From Lingula anatina (Eukaryota; Brachiopoda; Lingulata; Lingulida; Lingulidae): a stretch of 54,877 nucleotides of DNA. The translations under genes and the position numbers were made by a program. The first letter of the stretch is position 1; the number at the start of each line of letters is the position of its first letter. The stretch is taken from assembly GCF_001039355.2 (NCBI RefSeq), contig NW_019776000.1, positions 87,182 through 142,058 of the forward strand. Direction: 5' to 3'. This document shows, piece by piece, positions 11,801-24,300 of this stretch. The notes beneath the pieces are model-generated. The model was not told where the DNA came from and ran no database searches. It saw nothing but the letters and a program-made list of their open reading frames with translations.

Positions 11801-14800
11801 AGATCAAAAACAAATCTTCTGTGACATAAATGGAAATATAGATTTATGATATACAATTATTACATAAAAGAGATTCCATTCCTTTTTAAACTGTAGTTGC
11901 TGTAGTCAAACACCAAAAAGTCAATTATAATATTGTATATCCCTATGCACCTGGGATGTTTGCTACTGGCCAACCTGAAGCAACTGACTACTGAATATAG
12001 TACCAGACTACTAAAAAATAGTTTTCAAATTACGAGCTCAGTTGAACAAGCAGACATTTCAGCAATTATTCTGATTTTATTTTTAATTATCTACAGATGT
12101 CATCTCTGGACCTATTAAAGTTTGTTTTAGATTTGGACTAATTGTCTAATAGTTTTCTTGGGCTCACTAGTCAGAGTGACTAACCAGTGGGATGAAGAGT
12201 AAAACACAAAGGCTGTTTCCTGGTAAAATGTTTTAGAATTCAACTTACCTGGCCAAATAATTCCTTGTAAGCCACAGCTATCTGTACTTTGTAAGTACAC
12301 CCCGGGTGTAACACGAGGTGGAACTCCGCAGCATCCCTGGAATTGTCTGGCATCCCAGCATGCAACTTCAAGGAGAGATTTCCTGTCTGCCCAAGGCTTC
12401 AGGATAAAATGTAATGTGATATGAATACCAACAACTATTTTATAAAACTATGAGTACATTGTATCATTTCTACTTTTCTTGTATATTATTATTTTACATA
12501 TTTTAATGCATGTTAAAATATACATTCCTTTTCAAAAGATTTTAAAAAAAAGAAAAGAAGACACAAAAGAATATTTGTTCCTAAATTTTTGACCAAAATA
12601 TCAATCTTGAAATAGCTGCATATTTATAAATTTATGTATATTATAAGAATAAAACAGATAATATATTTTTATCATATACTGTATTCTGTTATTTACCTGC
12701 TAAATGCATATGTTCTTTCCTGGCTCCAGGGTTCATTGTACATCATTAAATTACCCCTAAAATTACCTAGAAGTTTAAATTGGTTTGATTATTAGAAAAA
12801 GTGGGAAGTTCTGAAACTTTAATTTTCATAAAAATAATAATATGACTTCATTAATTAACATTTTTTATATCTAAATTTCATATTAATATCATAGTTCCAA
12901 TGTTCAAACCCAAAATTTGTGATTCTTTTCTTCTTTACTTAAACAAAATAAAAATTGAAGAAAAATCTGAATATTTTTTACTGCCAAAAAAAATTCTGAA
13001 TTCTTTTTTATTTCTTTTTTGTTTGCTGAAAAAAAAGAGAGCAAAAAAGAAGGGAGCTAAGTCTGCTTCCTACACGCCCAAGTATTAGCATTCACTTCTA
13101 ACAAAGAAGTTTCCCTCCTCAGTTAAAAAAAGACCAAAGAATCTATAAATATGGCAACATGTACCTGAAAATGACCCACATCAGCTTCTCCTTACTGTTA
13201 ACCCCCACTTTAATATCTATTAAAGATCTCAGGTTTTTAAACCAACATTTACCTTTAAATTAGTTTGATTAGTTTCATTTTTAAAAGTTATCCATTACCT
13301 GAGTCTGTCTTCTCACAGTTGATGGTCAGAAGTTGTGCGGCGTAAGCCTGCCATACCATAGAGAGACTGGGGAGACTGATGTTATAAAACACAGCTCCTT
13401 GGCTGGTAGACTCCAAAAACGGTTCAGACTCCATAATGCTTTTTGGAAAACCTTTTAGCAATTTGAGTACTCTTTGGAAAAATGGTGGTGGCTCGAATGA
13501 AATGTTCCTTTCTTCGGGGTTGTACAATTCTGCCGTTATTTCAGCCTGCAAGTTATTTTAAATAAGATATACTGGTAGAAGGTTAAAGCCAAGAAATAAG
13601 AAGCATATTAAGTCTAGTTCTGTTTTGGTAATCTTTTTAATTAATTATGTTTTATTTTTTTTAGTTTTATTTAGTTTTATTAAATTAATTATGTTAAAAA
13701 TGAATGGAAAAAAGCATGTGTAATACAAACTTGTTGTTCTTTTGATTTTTGAATATGATGGTTATTTTATATTTAAAATTCTAACAAATAGGAAACCTTA
13801 CTGAACATCTAAAGAGCAGATGACTAACTTACCAATGTCTGGTCTTTTGGTACTACCAATATCAGGTGAGAAAATCCTTCAATATTTTCTGGTCTCAGTA
13901 ATATCATCTGTTAAAGTATATTTGAAAAATACTATTTGACAAAAGCAAATGAAGAAACACATACATTATCCTGAAACAGGGTCAAATAACAGTAGGCAGA
14001 TACTTCTAAATCAATCAAATTAAATTCAAACAGATGCAATAATATTATAATACATATCAAAACAACTGGGAATCATTTTCACATACATGTAGCTTTATGT
14101 CATCACAGTCAATGAAATTCCTCAAAATGAGATGTTATTGCATTTTATACCAAGGCAGATGTTGATAACAAAAGACCCAATTGTGGTGTACATATTGTAT
14201 ACAGGAATGCAATCTATTGTGAACTGTGGCACAAGTCAGATAAAATACTCATCAGCAAGATGCATAAGACCCCACTCCTTCTTGTTATTATCACAAACTT
14301 TTGTTTTGATTAAATTCTTCAATCAAATACTGATATTTTATATCTTTTCCTAAAAAATCACAACCATTACCTTCTTCCCCGATTTCATGGGTGGAATCAG
14401 TGAACCCTTTGATGCCAGGCTGATGCCTTCAGAACTAAAAAGAATAATAATATAAATACCTCTTTTTTTCAGATCAGATGCTCGATATAATTTATTGCTC
14501 ATTATATCATATCATCATCATATTTTTACATCTAGTCCCTACTAGTATGATAATCTTATGTGACTGACCTAAAGTGGGGGTCCTTTGTGTGCAACTACAG
14601 TTATACCTGTAGCAATATCACTGCAGGATCCTTAACAACTGAACAAACTAGAATACATTAAAACTGTTATAATTTATCTTATTCCAAAGCATTTGCTTTC
14701 CGCTTTGTACAATATCCCATGCAAGACACCAATAAAGGGGGTTATATTTAATATGAGGCAAGGAAGTGAAATATTATAATATCTGTATTTACCAACTGCC

Positions 14801-17800
14801 ATTTGCATCTGCTGTACAACCAATAATCCAGTCTTCCAAATCCTACGAAGACACTCAAGTCATATACTCACAATCTTCAACAACACATAAAAAATCAACA
14901 ATTTAAGTCCAATTGTCACACATATATTGGACAGCACTATTACCGAGACATTAGTGAAAGTGCACATAATAACACAAACTGAGGGAAGCCATGGAGTGAT
15001 CGAAAGATTTGTGAGGTACAGCTCAAGTTAGTGTAGAAAATGAAAAGTTTAAGCTTATGACATTTCCAACAACATTAATGTTTATTTTCATTAACCTACA
15101 TTATCAAAAGGCCCAGCTTTTAACTGAAAATAATTTTAGTTTCCTCTCAAACCAGTTTATCTGTTTACAGACTTTCAGAAATATTGTTTCATTTTACTTA
15201 CCACATTACTGACAGCTACAAATGATTTTCCTTTCTGAACAGGAACAACTAGATATCTGGTTGACTTGCTCTAAAAAGAAAAAAAAAAGAGAAGAATGGT
15301 GTATTGTAAGAAACAGCATAAAATTGTCATGAAGAGTTACATTAAAAGCTTTATAAGATCTAACACAGCATTAAGCATAAAATTAAAAGCATACTTCATT
15401 TTTCTTACAGTTAACATTTCTACACAAATTTCTTTTCCCAGTCTTTATAAGGCATTAAAGGAAACTACACATGATTTTAGGATCACAGACCTATTCGATT
15501 TGATAATTTATTTGAAAACTATAGTCTGGCAGTTTAATAATGTATGTACATGTAAATGGTGTTACGCTTTCCTGATTTAAAACACTACCACATTTATCAT
15601 TCTTTATATCTCTTTTTAATCTATTATACTTACAATATCCCTGAAAAAGTTCCATGATTTCTGCTTCTTGACCTCCCACTTGGTCTTTGTATTCAGTTTG
15701 ACGGTGGTGCTGTCAGCAGTGGCCACGCCAGGGCTCTTCTTGGTGCCAGAGTGGTGCACAAAATGGTGCCTAAACACTGCCACCTTGTGGTCAACATCTC
15801 TTGTTATCTGAAACCAGACATACCAATACAAATACAAATGTATGAATACCAAGCAAGGCAATAATGATGATGGAAATAATATGGTTAAAAAATTAATGAA
15901 AAACACAATTAAAATTCAACATAGGCATGCAGCTTATGCGGTGACATCTAGGTATTTCTTCTACTTGACTAATAGTTCATTCATTTCAAGCAGGTACATG
16001 TATGAACTAATGATGAGAGTGGTGAAACCAATTGGGTTCTATTTTGTTCTTTGTTATGTAAAATTTTATTGTCAATGTTGCTTTTGATAGAGTATCTGTA
16101 TTATCTAAAGATGTATAATTTTAAGTGTGTATACCTGTCTTTTCTTGGTATCAATGACATCAAACATGGCTCTCTTGGTGACCAATACCGTCTGCTTACA
16201 CCTGCAGAAAACAACAAACAAATAAATTATTTAATTAATTAATTTAATCAATTATTCCATTAATTTATTTATTATTTTATCAGTTTCCACTTTACAAATC
16301 TGAGAAAAATCAAAATGAAGTTTACAAAAATGATTGCATATCAGATCACTACTCCTTTTATCCAAAACAAAATAACAATAAATTATTTTTCTGTTTGTGA
16401 AAATTCCAACAAAACCGAGACAAATACAAACCACACAATGCACAGATGATCTGTTGACACCCAGGCTTTAGGCACTGACATGGTCTGCAATAAACACCAC
16501 AAAGCTTTAGTGATACAAACTTCATTTCTCACACAGAATGCATCACCTTGTGCTGCATTATAAATGATTTGGTAATTTAATTTTTTTTTTTTTTTTGCAC
16601 TGCCAACCTGTGTCTGTATGCTAATGCAGTGAAATAAAATAATATAACGAAGAAAAAAGAAACAAATATTTATAACAAGATAATAAAAGAACAAAGAACC
16701 TATAATAATTACATGCAAAAAAATGTGCCAAAGCATATCTAACAACAAAAATGTCATTCCTTTCAATCAAAGGAATTAAATTTCTAAAAGCACCTCAAAC
16801 GTAAAATACCATCTCACTTCTGACAAAACAATGAGGTTTTCTTACCTGGGAACTGATGCTCCTTTCCTCTGGAATAATCTGCAAAAATAGGAAAATCAAA
16901 TATTTTAATTATGTCTATTATAAACAAATTACAAATCAATTACAAATGCTTCATGCACTTTATTAAATATTACATGGTATCACTGGGGATTTTTTCATGT
17001 ACTAGACAAAATGCTTTGACTTGAATATGTTCTTGTGATTAATAGCATGGACCACGTTTGCTTAATGTAAATGTCTTACTCCATCTAAACTAGTGAGTCT
17101 ATTCCTGACTAGGATATCCCTGTATCCACCCCCAGTGGAGAAGACTGTCACATCCTTCAAACTGCAATTCATATTATCCCGCCAGTATCCATTCACTTTG
17201 TCATAAAACTCACTCTGCCGTATATCTATATCTATCACTGGTCAAAATAAAATAATCATCAACATAAATCAAATAGAATATGAGTATTAGGCAATTTTAT
17301 GAACATGATAAATGAAATGAACTATGAGTATTAGGCAATTTTAACAATAATGTCAAAAAATGATTGAAGAAAAGAATGAAGTGAAAAATTGTCCACCTGA
17401 GAATCCTTGTGAACGGAAAACAATTACGTAACTTTAACCAAGGATTATTACATGAAATCATTAAATGAAATATGACATTATGGTTAAGGAATTGTATAAT
17501 GCACTTATCATACAATGAGACAGAAGAGTTATACCTATTTAATCAATCATAGAAAATGCATTAGAGATTTAATGGAGGCATCAATACATCTTATAAAATA
17601 TTTTACCTGGGCTTCTATGTGGCGTTGCCTGGGTGATGATCAAATGAACCAGTTTGGGATCAAAGTCAGGTAAAGTAAACAAACCTCTGGCTACCATTCC
17701 TCCCTATATAAATTGAGAGTCAGCGAAAAGATGTAGAAAGTATATATTCTGTTTTTTTTTCAAAGATGAACTAAAGGTGTACATGTACCTCAGTGGTATT

Positions 17801-20800
17801 TATATTAAATAAGATATAAATATAGTATTCTTACCAAACAATAATATTTGTGCACATACATTTCAAATTTACCATGTCCATTTAATTTTTACAAAATTTT
17901 CCAAAACAGTATACCATACAAATTTACTTAAATGTGATCATAAATATTAGCACAATCTTTATAATAAAAGGGGAGAAAGAGAGATACTTTTTCTTTTGAC
18001 TATCTATGACAGAAGGGAAATAACTTTGAACAAGAATCATAACATGAAACAACCAAAATTCCTCACCATAGAATGGCCCACCACAACAACACTATCAGGT
18101 ATGTGAGTTGAGGACTTGTACAGCTTTAGTATGGCCTTTATACATTCGTGAACAAATTCTGAAATGAAAGAGGTTTTTATTTCTTATACAGACTGCATAA
18201 CCCTATAACATACAGTGGTGTATCTTAAATTTACAAATAATAATAATAAATAAAATGTTGAGTGACATCAAACTCTCTGTTCATATAGGTAATGTTATCA
18301 CAGTGAAATAAATATATAGTAAATATGTATAAAGAGAATTTGATTTTCAAACAGATCTAGGTGACTGAGCATTAAATAAAGAGCAAAAATACCATGTGGC
18401 ATACACATTTGAATTACACCATACAACACTGGGACCTATTAAACAAAAGAACTTAGGTTTTTGGCCATAAAGTTATGTGTTAAACAGGTTCCTATACTTG
18501 TTCTCATTAAAATTATGTGTTAAACAAGTTCTTATACTTGTTCTCATTATTCTCACCTGTTTGGTCTTGAAGAACTCCCCCATATATTCCAGACATTTCC
18601 TAGAACAGAAAATTAGCATACTGAACGGTTATATTTATTCAAATTTTATAAAAAATATTTCCCAGATAAAAAGATATTGTAGCCAACAACTTATAGTCAA
18701 TGAAATATCAATCCTGCAATCTAGCATATACTGAGCTTTAGCCAAATGCTGAAGAGCATAATCTTATTTGGCTTAATGTTTTTTTTTTTAATATTGTGAG
18801 ATTTTCAAAAAAAAGGTTACAATTATCCAAATACTTAGCTTAATGGCTTGTCAACCTTATGTGAGCACATATATAAAGTTTTGTACAAGCAAGAAGTACT
18901 GTTCCCACCTCATTTAAATCAACTGAGAAGTAGTTGAAGTGGATGTTGTCTTCCCTAGTGTTGGACTTCTGCAATGCAACTGATGCCAAGGACCTCACTA
19001 AAACAGAAAAATATGTCACTAAAGAAAGTACAAGAATATATTATATTTTATGTCCTCATGGTCAGATAGATATAATGTATACAGTACTAGTAGTGTTCAC
19101 ATAATATGGACCTAGGAACTGGAAACATTGTCAAGCTTATTAGGCAAAGATTCAAGTTCAAATAAAATTTCGCTACAATGTTACCACAGAAAAAGTGTGT
19201 TCCATAAGATTTATTTAAGATAAATGATAATTCAAGTTACAAGGTGATGGGTCATGTGTAGTCTGCATTATTTATTTTCATATAAGTTTTCTTTTTGCAA
19301 TACGAATGCTGGGGTGCCAACACTGTATTTCAGATATTCTAGGCAATTATTTCATGTGGAATCCCATGTTTAACATTTACCCTATTGTTAATTACATGTT
19401 ACACAATACCAGTAGATCTACAAATTATGCTCACTATAATATTACCTATCCTTAGTATGTTGTTAAATAATTATTATCAGTGTCAAACAAGTTCTAAATC
19501 CTTATTATCTTTTATCAGTCCAATGCTTTTAATCAATTCAAATTAAATTAAATTAACCCTGTCAGCCAAGTGTCAGGATAATAAAGGCTGAGACATAAAA
19601 CCACACATGAACAAATACCTTGTTTATAGCTGCCAGCATTGCCAGGTATAAACAACACTGGGATTCCAGTCAACTTCAGACTCCTTCAAATGGAACAGAA
19701 TATTTATACACATTATAATTATCATAATTCCAGAAGCATGACATATTAGGTGGATAAAAAAATTCATCAAACTTCATATCTATGTACGTACCGATATGTC
19801 ACAAAAACTTAACCCCTATAAATTTTAATGAATTTTACTTTTTGCGTGCCTGAGCTTCAATTGCAGCTTTTTATTTTTAAACCTCCATATGTGTATGACT
19901 GTATGTTTACAAGCAAAAGAAGTAAGTAATGAAAATGTAAAAATAGAGAAACAGCTCAATGTGTCTGTGAGTTCACACCACTTTCTACATGGCAATGTTT
20001 CTGGCCCGAACCAGGTTTGACTCAATACAAATTCTTTTTATTCACCTGTGAGATTCAAGAAAATCGTTCCATTTATCACGCTACCTCAGAAAATTATAAG
20101 AATATATGAATATGGTGGGCAATACTTCAATATTTATCTTTCATTACTGAAAATGCTAATTTATTAATATTTTACAGAATTTGCACCAGAAAGAATTTTG
20201 TCTCACATGCCTATGACACATTAACTATTACAGGCTATTTGAAAAGGAAAATAAAGTGATTTAAAATGAAAAAAAAACTAACATTATTGTCAAATAAACA
20301 ACATTTACCTTAGTTTCACTGCATATTCACTGAAATGTATGAAATGAAATATAAACAAGGATATTTCAATAAAAACAAGAAAACATCGAATCTAATTAAA
20401 AATCAATATCATTCTTATTTATTGAAAAGTTGTTATTGGTGAACACTTAACCTATTTGAAGAAAATGGTATTACATTGAGTTGAAACAATGTATGTAACA
20501 AAAAACGGCACTTAAAATTACAATTTTATACTTACCCTTCGCCATATATGTACAAATCATATCTCGGGAATTTTTCTTTAACATTCTTTTTGAGGTTGAT
20601 TTTCTGAAAGGTGATAGCAATTAAATTATTAATGAAGTAAATATATTGAATAATGACATCTGCAGGAAACAACAACACTGAGGTAAAAAAAAAAAGTGAA
20701 AAGCTGATTATTTCACATGATATGATTATGATCAGTTTTAAATAGTACTTGTAAGTTTATGATTAAACATAAAGCTACTGGAAATATATGTGCCAATATC

Positions 20801-21284
20801 ACCATTGCATCAGATGACCTGTAAATTATCATAGCTAGCCTAGTATGAATTAACTGTACATGTACAGTATGTTCTCACTTGATTTTATATTTTTATATAT
20901 TTTATAAAAAAATAAATTTTACATCCCCTCTAAAAAGAAACGAACAGGGAAAACAACGACGGCAAGATGTTGATAGTCATATTATAAGCTCACTGCACAA
21001 TGTTATAATTTTCAGATACATTGGCACTGAAGGTCAAAATCTAGGACATGTCTAGCCATTGATTGATAAATGCATGGCCATGGGACAGAAGTCGACTGAC
21101 CCTGAAGCAGATTTGCAGACGTAATATTGTGAAAAAATCACAGCAAACATACCGTATATTGCGGGTACTGGAACATATACGTCATCTCACAACCATTTTC
21201 CTCAAAATTTGTGAGAAAATCGTGCAATCCAAGTGCAAATAACACACACCAAAGCAGGATGTCTCTGGTTAGCGGTTCAGCCAT
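2871..21284 (-). CDS. PGAP1: GPI inositol-deacylase PGAP1
   Basis: PGAP1 removes the acyl chain from the inositol of GPI anchors in the ER, a step needed for export of GPI-anchored proteins. I traced 27 exons (high to low): 21284-21153, 20603-20536, 20329-20309, 19683-19619, 18997-18909, 18599-18557, 18158-18067, 17703-17607, 17237-17080, 16878-16846, 16484-16432, 16201-16135, 15807-15634, 15270-15202, 14842-14793, 14434-14371, 13907-13833, 13545-13299, 12766-12697, 12396-12249, 6747-6654, 5605-5512, 5100-4900, 4358-4241, 3917-3769, 3500-3399, 3051-2871. They sum to 2754 nt (917 aa); the human protein is 922 aa. The N-terminus has a signal-anchor-like helix followed by [30 protein letters not shown] and the lipase serine motif GHSMGG (Ser about 169, split between two exons) are intact. 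The C-terminal third has several membrane segments. Exon 3 is only 21 nt. The 5.5-kb intron between 12249 and 6747 contains an opposite-strand gene. Confidence 0.97.
7330..7487 (+). other. Candidate 5' exon of nested gene
   Basis: This patch inside the large PGAP1 intron is less AT-rich than its surroundings and ends in GCAGCAT before a strong GTGAGT donor. Spliced to the acceptor at 9451/9452, the terminal AT joins a G to create an ATG. That ATG is in frame with the 483-aa ORF downstream and adds MDDTDIKS to its N-terminus. An in-frame TGA lies upstream (TGAGCTTGTGTC). The left limit is a guess, and this is inferred only from splice signals and frame. Confidence 0.35.
7687..7951. repeat. Diverged ~105-bp duplication
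   Basis: The stretch starting AATATTGAATGTACAACCAG (7687-7795) recurs in diverged form at 7848-7951 (AATATTGAATGTATAGCCAG). Both copies end in a similar AAAGGTAA..AAGxCAAAC block. It lies in the large PGAP1 intron, between the candidate 5' exon and the coding exon of the nested gene. The element type is unknown. Confidence 0.55.
9474..10925 (+). CDS. Unrecognised 483-aa protein nested in PGAP1 intron
   Basis: A long open exon lies on the plus strand inside a PGAP1 intron; PGAP1 is on the minus strand. It follows a clean acceptor (TTCTTCATTACAG, 9439-9451), and the frame stays open back to that acceptor. The gene is therefore probably spliced, and the true start may lie in an upstream exon. 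I do not recognise the family. The first 110 residues look most constrained: [19 protein letters not shown], then [17 protein letters not shown], then a CHNC pair in [12 protein letters not shown]. The middle (about 180-330) is Ser/Arg/Lys-rich and low-complexity, probably disordered. A short charged segment near 345-395 and a C-terminal [16 protein letters not shown] helix follow. No membrane segment or signal peptide is visible. Other frames give only short ORFs. It is probably expressed, but no function can be given. Confidence 0.75.
   Translation: MISSRPQTSKELVAIKTNRYDALTPMRGIAKEKNVKFHSNIVQKEETYRSKLLETCAPEYNAGRLSAARVLEIDTWRQDVESPLHPKRLHCHNCQAKQEKLVFLKDIPPPTPCPTNASQASTFVPTSSVTRFKSSTWPKRLGSNKQLEALKNRLADVSLHYTDMRQSVENGFKRKRSPTKNEIEYDIRLQRPDSGFPAEHISSSDSEIEVKTKTQKSMRSHSNSLLHVTSIDDCRMSHRKSPRRVLSAHPVSRRRGDSGKRAGTSPGLKYFHQGSSNSRPQSVGTVSTSFSIGGQSDHTLRQGSGKSGISSAISRQISTVTEPTTAADTCNNAAVEKAFQNLLSSHEIVHNTAKRGLFKYEKFASKKCQFKEESEGFKKRNAELHAYIESAIINKTLSKDKDGASAGKTRRRPSSAGSISSNRSDQSGITFKVRPATSDSKKPKDTSSVKSNKKGPVKKQFLETLLDLQSEIDTLDNEESMQN
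10926..12248. other. Intronic / 3' UTR stretch
   Basis: This lies between the stop of the nested plus-strand gene and PGAP1 exon 20. It should hold the nested gene's 3' UTR and intronic DNA. I see no other coding signal. Confidence 0.5.
18473..18552. repeat. 40-bp tandem duplication (2 copies)
   Basis: TTATGTGTTAAACAGGTTCC and its continuation at 18473-18512 recur at 18513-18552 with a few substitutions. The repeat stops only about 4 bases short of the exon 6 splice donor of PGAP1 (exon 18557-18599 on the minus strand). The copies may lie within the region that influences that donor. Confidence 0.8.
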
Positions 21285-21343
21285 GGTACTTGACCTAGTT
21301 TCGTCTTCCAGGCTAAATATAGCACCATAAATAGGTCACGAAA
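21285..21343. promoter_or_regulatory. PGAP1/NUDCD3 bidirectional promoter core
   Basis: Only 59 bp separate the start codon of PGAP1 (-) from that of NUDCD3 (+), so both 5' UTRs and a shared promoter must be very compact or overlapping. The gap holds an inverted repeat: TGACCTA near 21291 and TAGGTCA near 21333. Each arm contains an AGGTCA-type half-site facing outward, next to one of the ATGs. The promoter role is inferred from gene geometry. Confidence 0.6.
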
Positions 21344-24300
21344 ATGGCGTTGCAGGAACAGTACGACACTGCGCTGCTAGGAATCCTTCAAAATGAAGGG
21401 TCCTTGGCGAATTTCATTGATGTTATAATGGGGTTTCTTTATAGAAGGTGAGTCTTTCGTAGAGAGGCATGTAAAGTATTGACAAGAAATGTAAGATTGT
21501 AAATAACGTTAACTTCTTTTTACTGTTACTACAGTGTTTTGAATGTATGACAAATGTAACAAAAATAACATGTACTAGTAGTAACGATTCATCACATCCA
21601 ACATCATATAGAAATTTGCATCAGTGTTCTGTAAGAATGGGCCTTACTATGTTCTGTGCTTGCCAGCAGTAAGCATGAAACAGAGTACGGCCTTTATCTG
21701 AGGAAAGAAAAAACTCCAACACTGGTACCAGTCAGAGATACCAGTACAGTTAGTGTATGGTTATCAAATTTAACTTGATAGAATGTGAATTAAATGACAT
21801 TTCTTTTGCTTTCCATTTTGATATGTTTATAACTTGTTTTGAATAAGTTTCACTTGTGCAGAATACCTTTGAGTGTTTATAAAGAATTTGCTTCCTTATA
21901 ACTTAATAATTTTAGGGAAGTTATTTCTCACACCAATAATTAAACTTTATTGAATGTTTGATGCTTTCCAGATATGGTGAGGATTTGTAAACAAATTGTT
22001 AAAACACATTTAAGTACCAGGAAGGATATTTAAGATCTTGCCATGCACTTATCTGTCATTTTGTCAGAAAAAGCAAAATGTAGGGGTCAAATTGTACACC
22101 CTACTGGTATATACAGTACAGTACATGTATACATGTACCTGTATATATAAAGGTTGAATAGACTGACTCCAAAATTCTATTTGTTATAGCCAAATAGAGG
22201 GATGTTTCTAGCCATCTCAGATATTTTGTTTTAAATCAGTCATAGTATTGACACAAGGCAGTAAAATAGATGACTTTTCCCTATGCATATTTAAAGAAGT
22301 TTTAACTTAAAAGTATTTGGCCAAGGTTTATCTTGCATGTGCGGCACCAAACAGGTAGCATATGGCTTTTTTGGAAATGCGTTGAAATATAATCATTACA
22401 GATCTGAAATAATGTGAGTTGTATTTTATTTATATGTTATTCTTATTATTATTATGTTTCAGGACTGATTTCTACAGGATCATGAAGAGCAAGGAAGATA
22501 AGCTAGGCTTCCCAGAAGGCATTGCTGTACAGCACGTTCTCAGGGTAAAAAGATTAGAAACTATTCCATCTTCATTTACAAATGGGAACAATGTCATGAT
22601 ACAGAATTCATTTTATTTTAATTCCATGAATGTATTTATTTGCTTATTTCTTTATTTATTCCTCAAGGCAGTATTTTCCTTGTTTGATTAATTCTTATAA
22701 AACAATTAAACATGTAGTGTTTTATGTCAAATATCAAGAACATTCTCATATTATTCAAAATTATCACAAATTTTTTCATTCACAGGCCTATCAGAAATAT
22801 GCAGATAAAGCAAAAAAAGATGAAGAGAAAAGACAAAAATTGATTGAAGCCAAACAAAGATTGAAGGAACAAAAAATGGGGGCTATTACAGAAGAAGCAG
22901 GTACTGTAGTTAAAAATGGAAAAAAATAGAACATAGACCTTTTGAGAAACTTCAAAATTTTTCCAATACAACCAACGTTGTCAGTTTTTGAAAATCAGGT
23001 TTAAGGAAGCCATATATGGATGATACCACCACAAAGTTAAACAAAAATCTTATTTTTCAGTTAATCGTTGTTTTGTCAGAGATTAAAATGAGGTTGATAC
23101 TACCATAGTTCTATTTTACAAATAGTTCTATTTTTCTGTTGGTTGTTTTGTTTTTGCAGAGAAAAATGAAAAGTGGTACCCCCCCCACACACAAAAACTG
23201 ATGGACAGAAATCTTATTTTCCATAGTCTGTTGTGTTTTCAGATGAATAATAAAGAATACAATAAATAATGTTGTTTCATTGAATTGCCACTTTTTCAGG
23301 GAAAGAGATCGGGATGATACCAACACAAGTAAAAGAAAAAAAAAGTTATTATTTATAAATTAAATATATGTTTATCATAATTTTTTCAGAAGAACAAAAT
23401 GGGGATGAGGTCTCCAGTCCAAAGCCCCAGGACACTCCAAATGAGCCCTGTTTACCACAGGTAGCAGAAGAGGTGACAGTTGACACAGGACAGGGTGACC
23501 ACGGCCAGGAGGAGATGGCAGAGGCAGCAGGAGATGTGAACATGGAGGAACAAGACGAGGATCTAGAACAGACAAGGTGGGTATAAAACATTGGTACTTA
23601 GATTGATCCAACTCGCTGAATGCAGTCAGATGAATAGAGTAACACCCCTGATCCTCATGTTCAGTAGAATAAGGAAAAGCTGGTGATCATACAAGTTCGT
23701 TGGAAACAAGAAGATGCGTGTTAATCTGATTGCATTCAGTGAGAAACCCTGCAGAGTTGGATTGATCCATGTAGAAAGATAGTGTCATTGGGAATGAGCC
23801 CAAAGAATGGTTCTTTATTGGAATCTAAAATAAATTGGTTTGTAAAAGTTAAACATTAAAAAATTCCTGTCTTAGAAATATGATGAGAAACAATATTTAC
23901 GATCCGTTATATATTTCCTCATATATGATTAGATGAGCATCAATATATAACAATCTGTTTCTTAACTTCCTTCAAATAGAATAATATTTCTGTTTTATAT
24001 GATATCAGAATGCAGAAGATCTTCCAGTCCAACCCAGAGAGTTATAACGGTGCTATCAGAGATAGGTACAGTTGGACACAGTCAATAACAGACTTAGATG
24101 TGAGAGTGAAGGTAATTTTACTGAAATAATATGTTTTTGTTTTTACTTCAATGTCAGGGTTACCAACATTACAGCCCTCAGAAGTGTAGATCTTTTTAAA
24201 AATCACCCTGAGGTTCAAAGTCTACTGGATACTACCCTACACCACTACCATGCTTCTATCATTACTGGGAATCTCTGAAACTCATTGAAAATAATGGGGA

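Noticed and set aside
16383-16766. 127-codon minus-strand ORF
   Set aside because: It only overlaps PGAP1 exon 11; the rest is intron with low-complexity hydrophobic translation.
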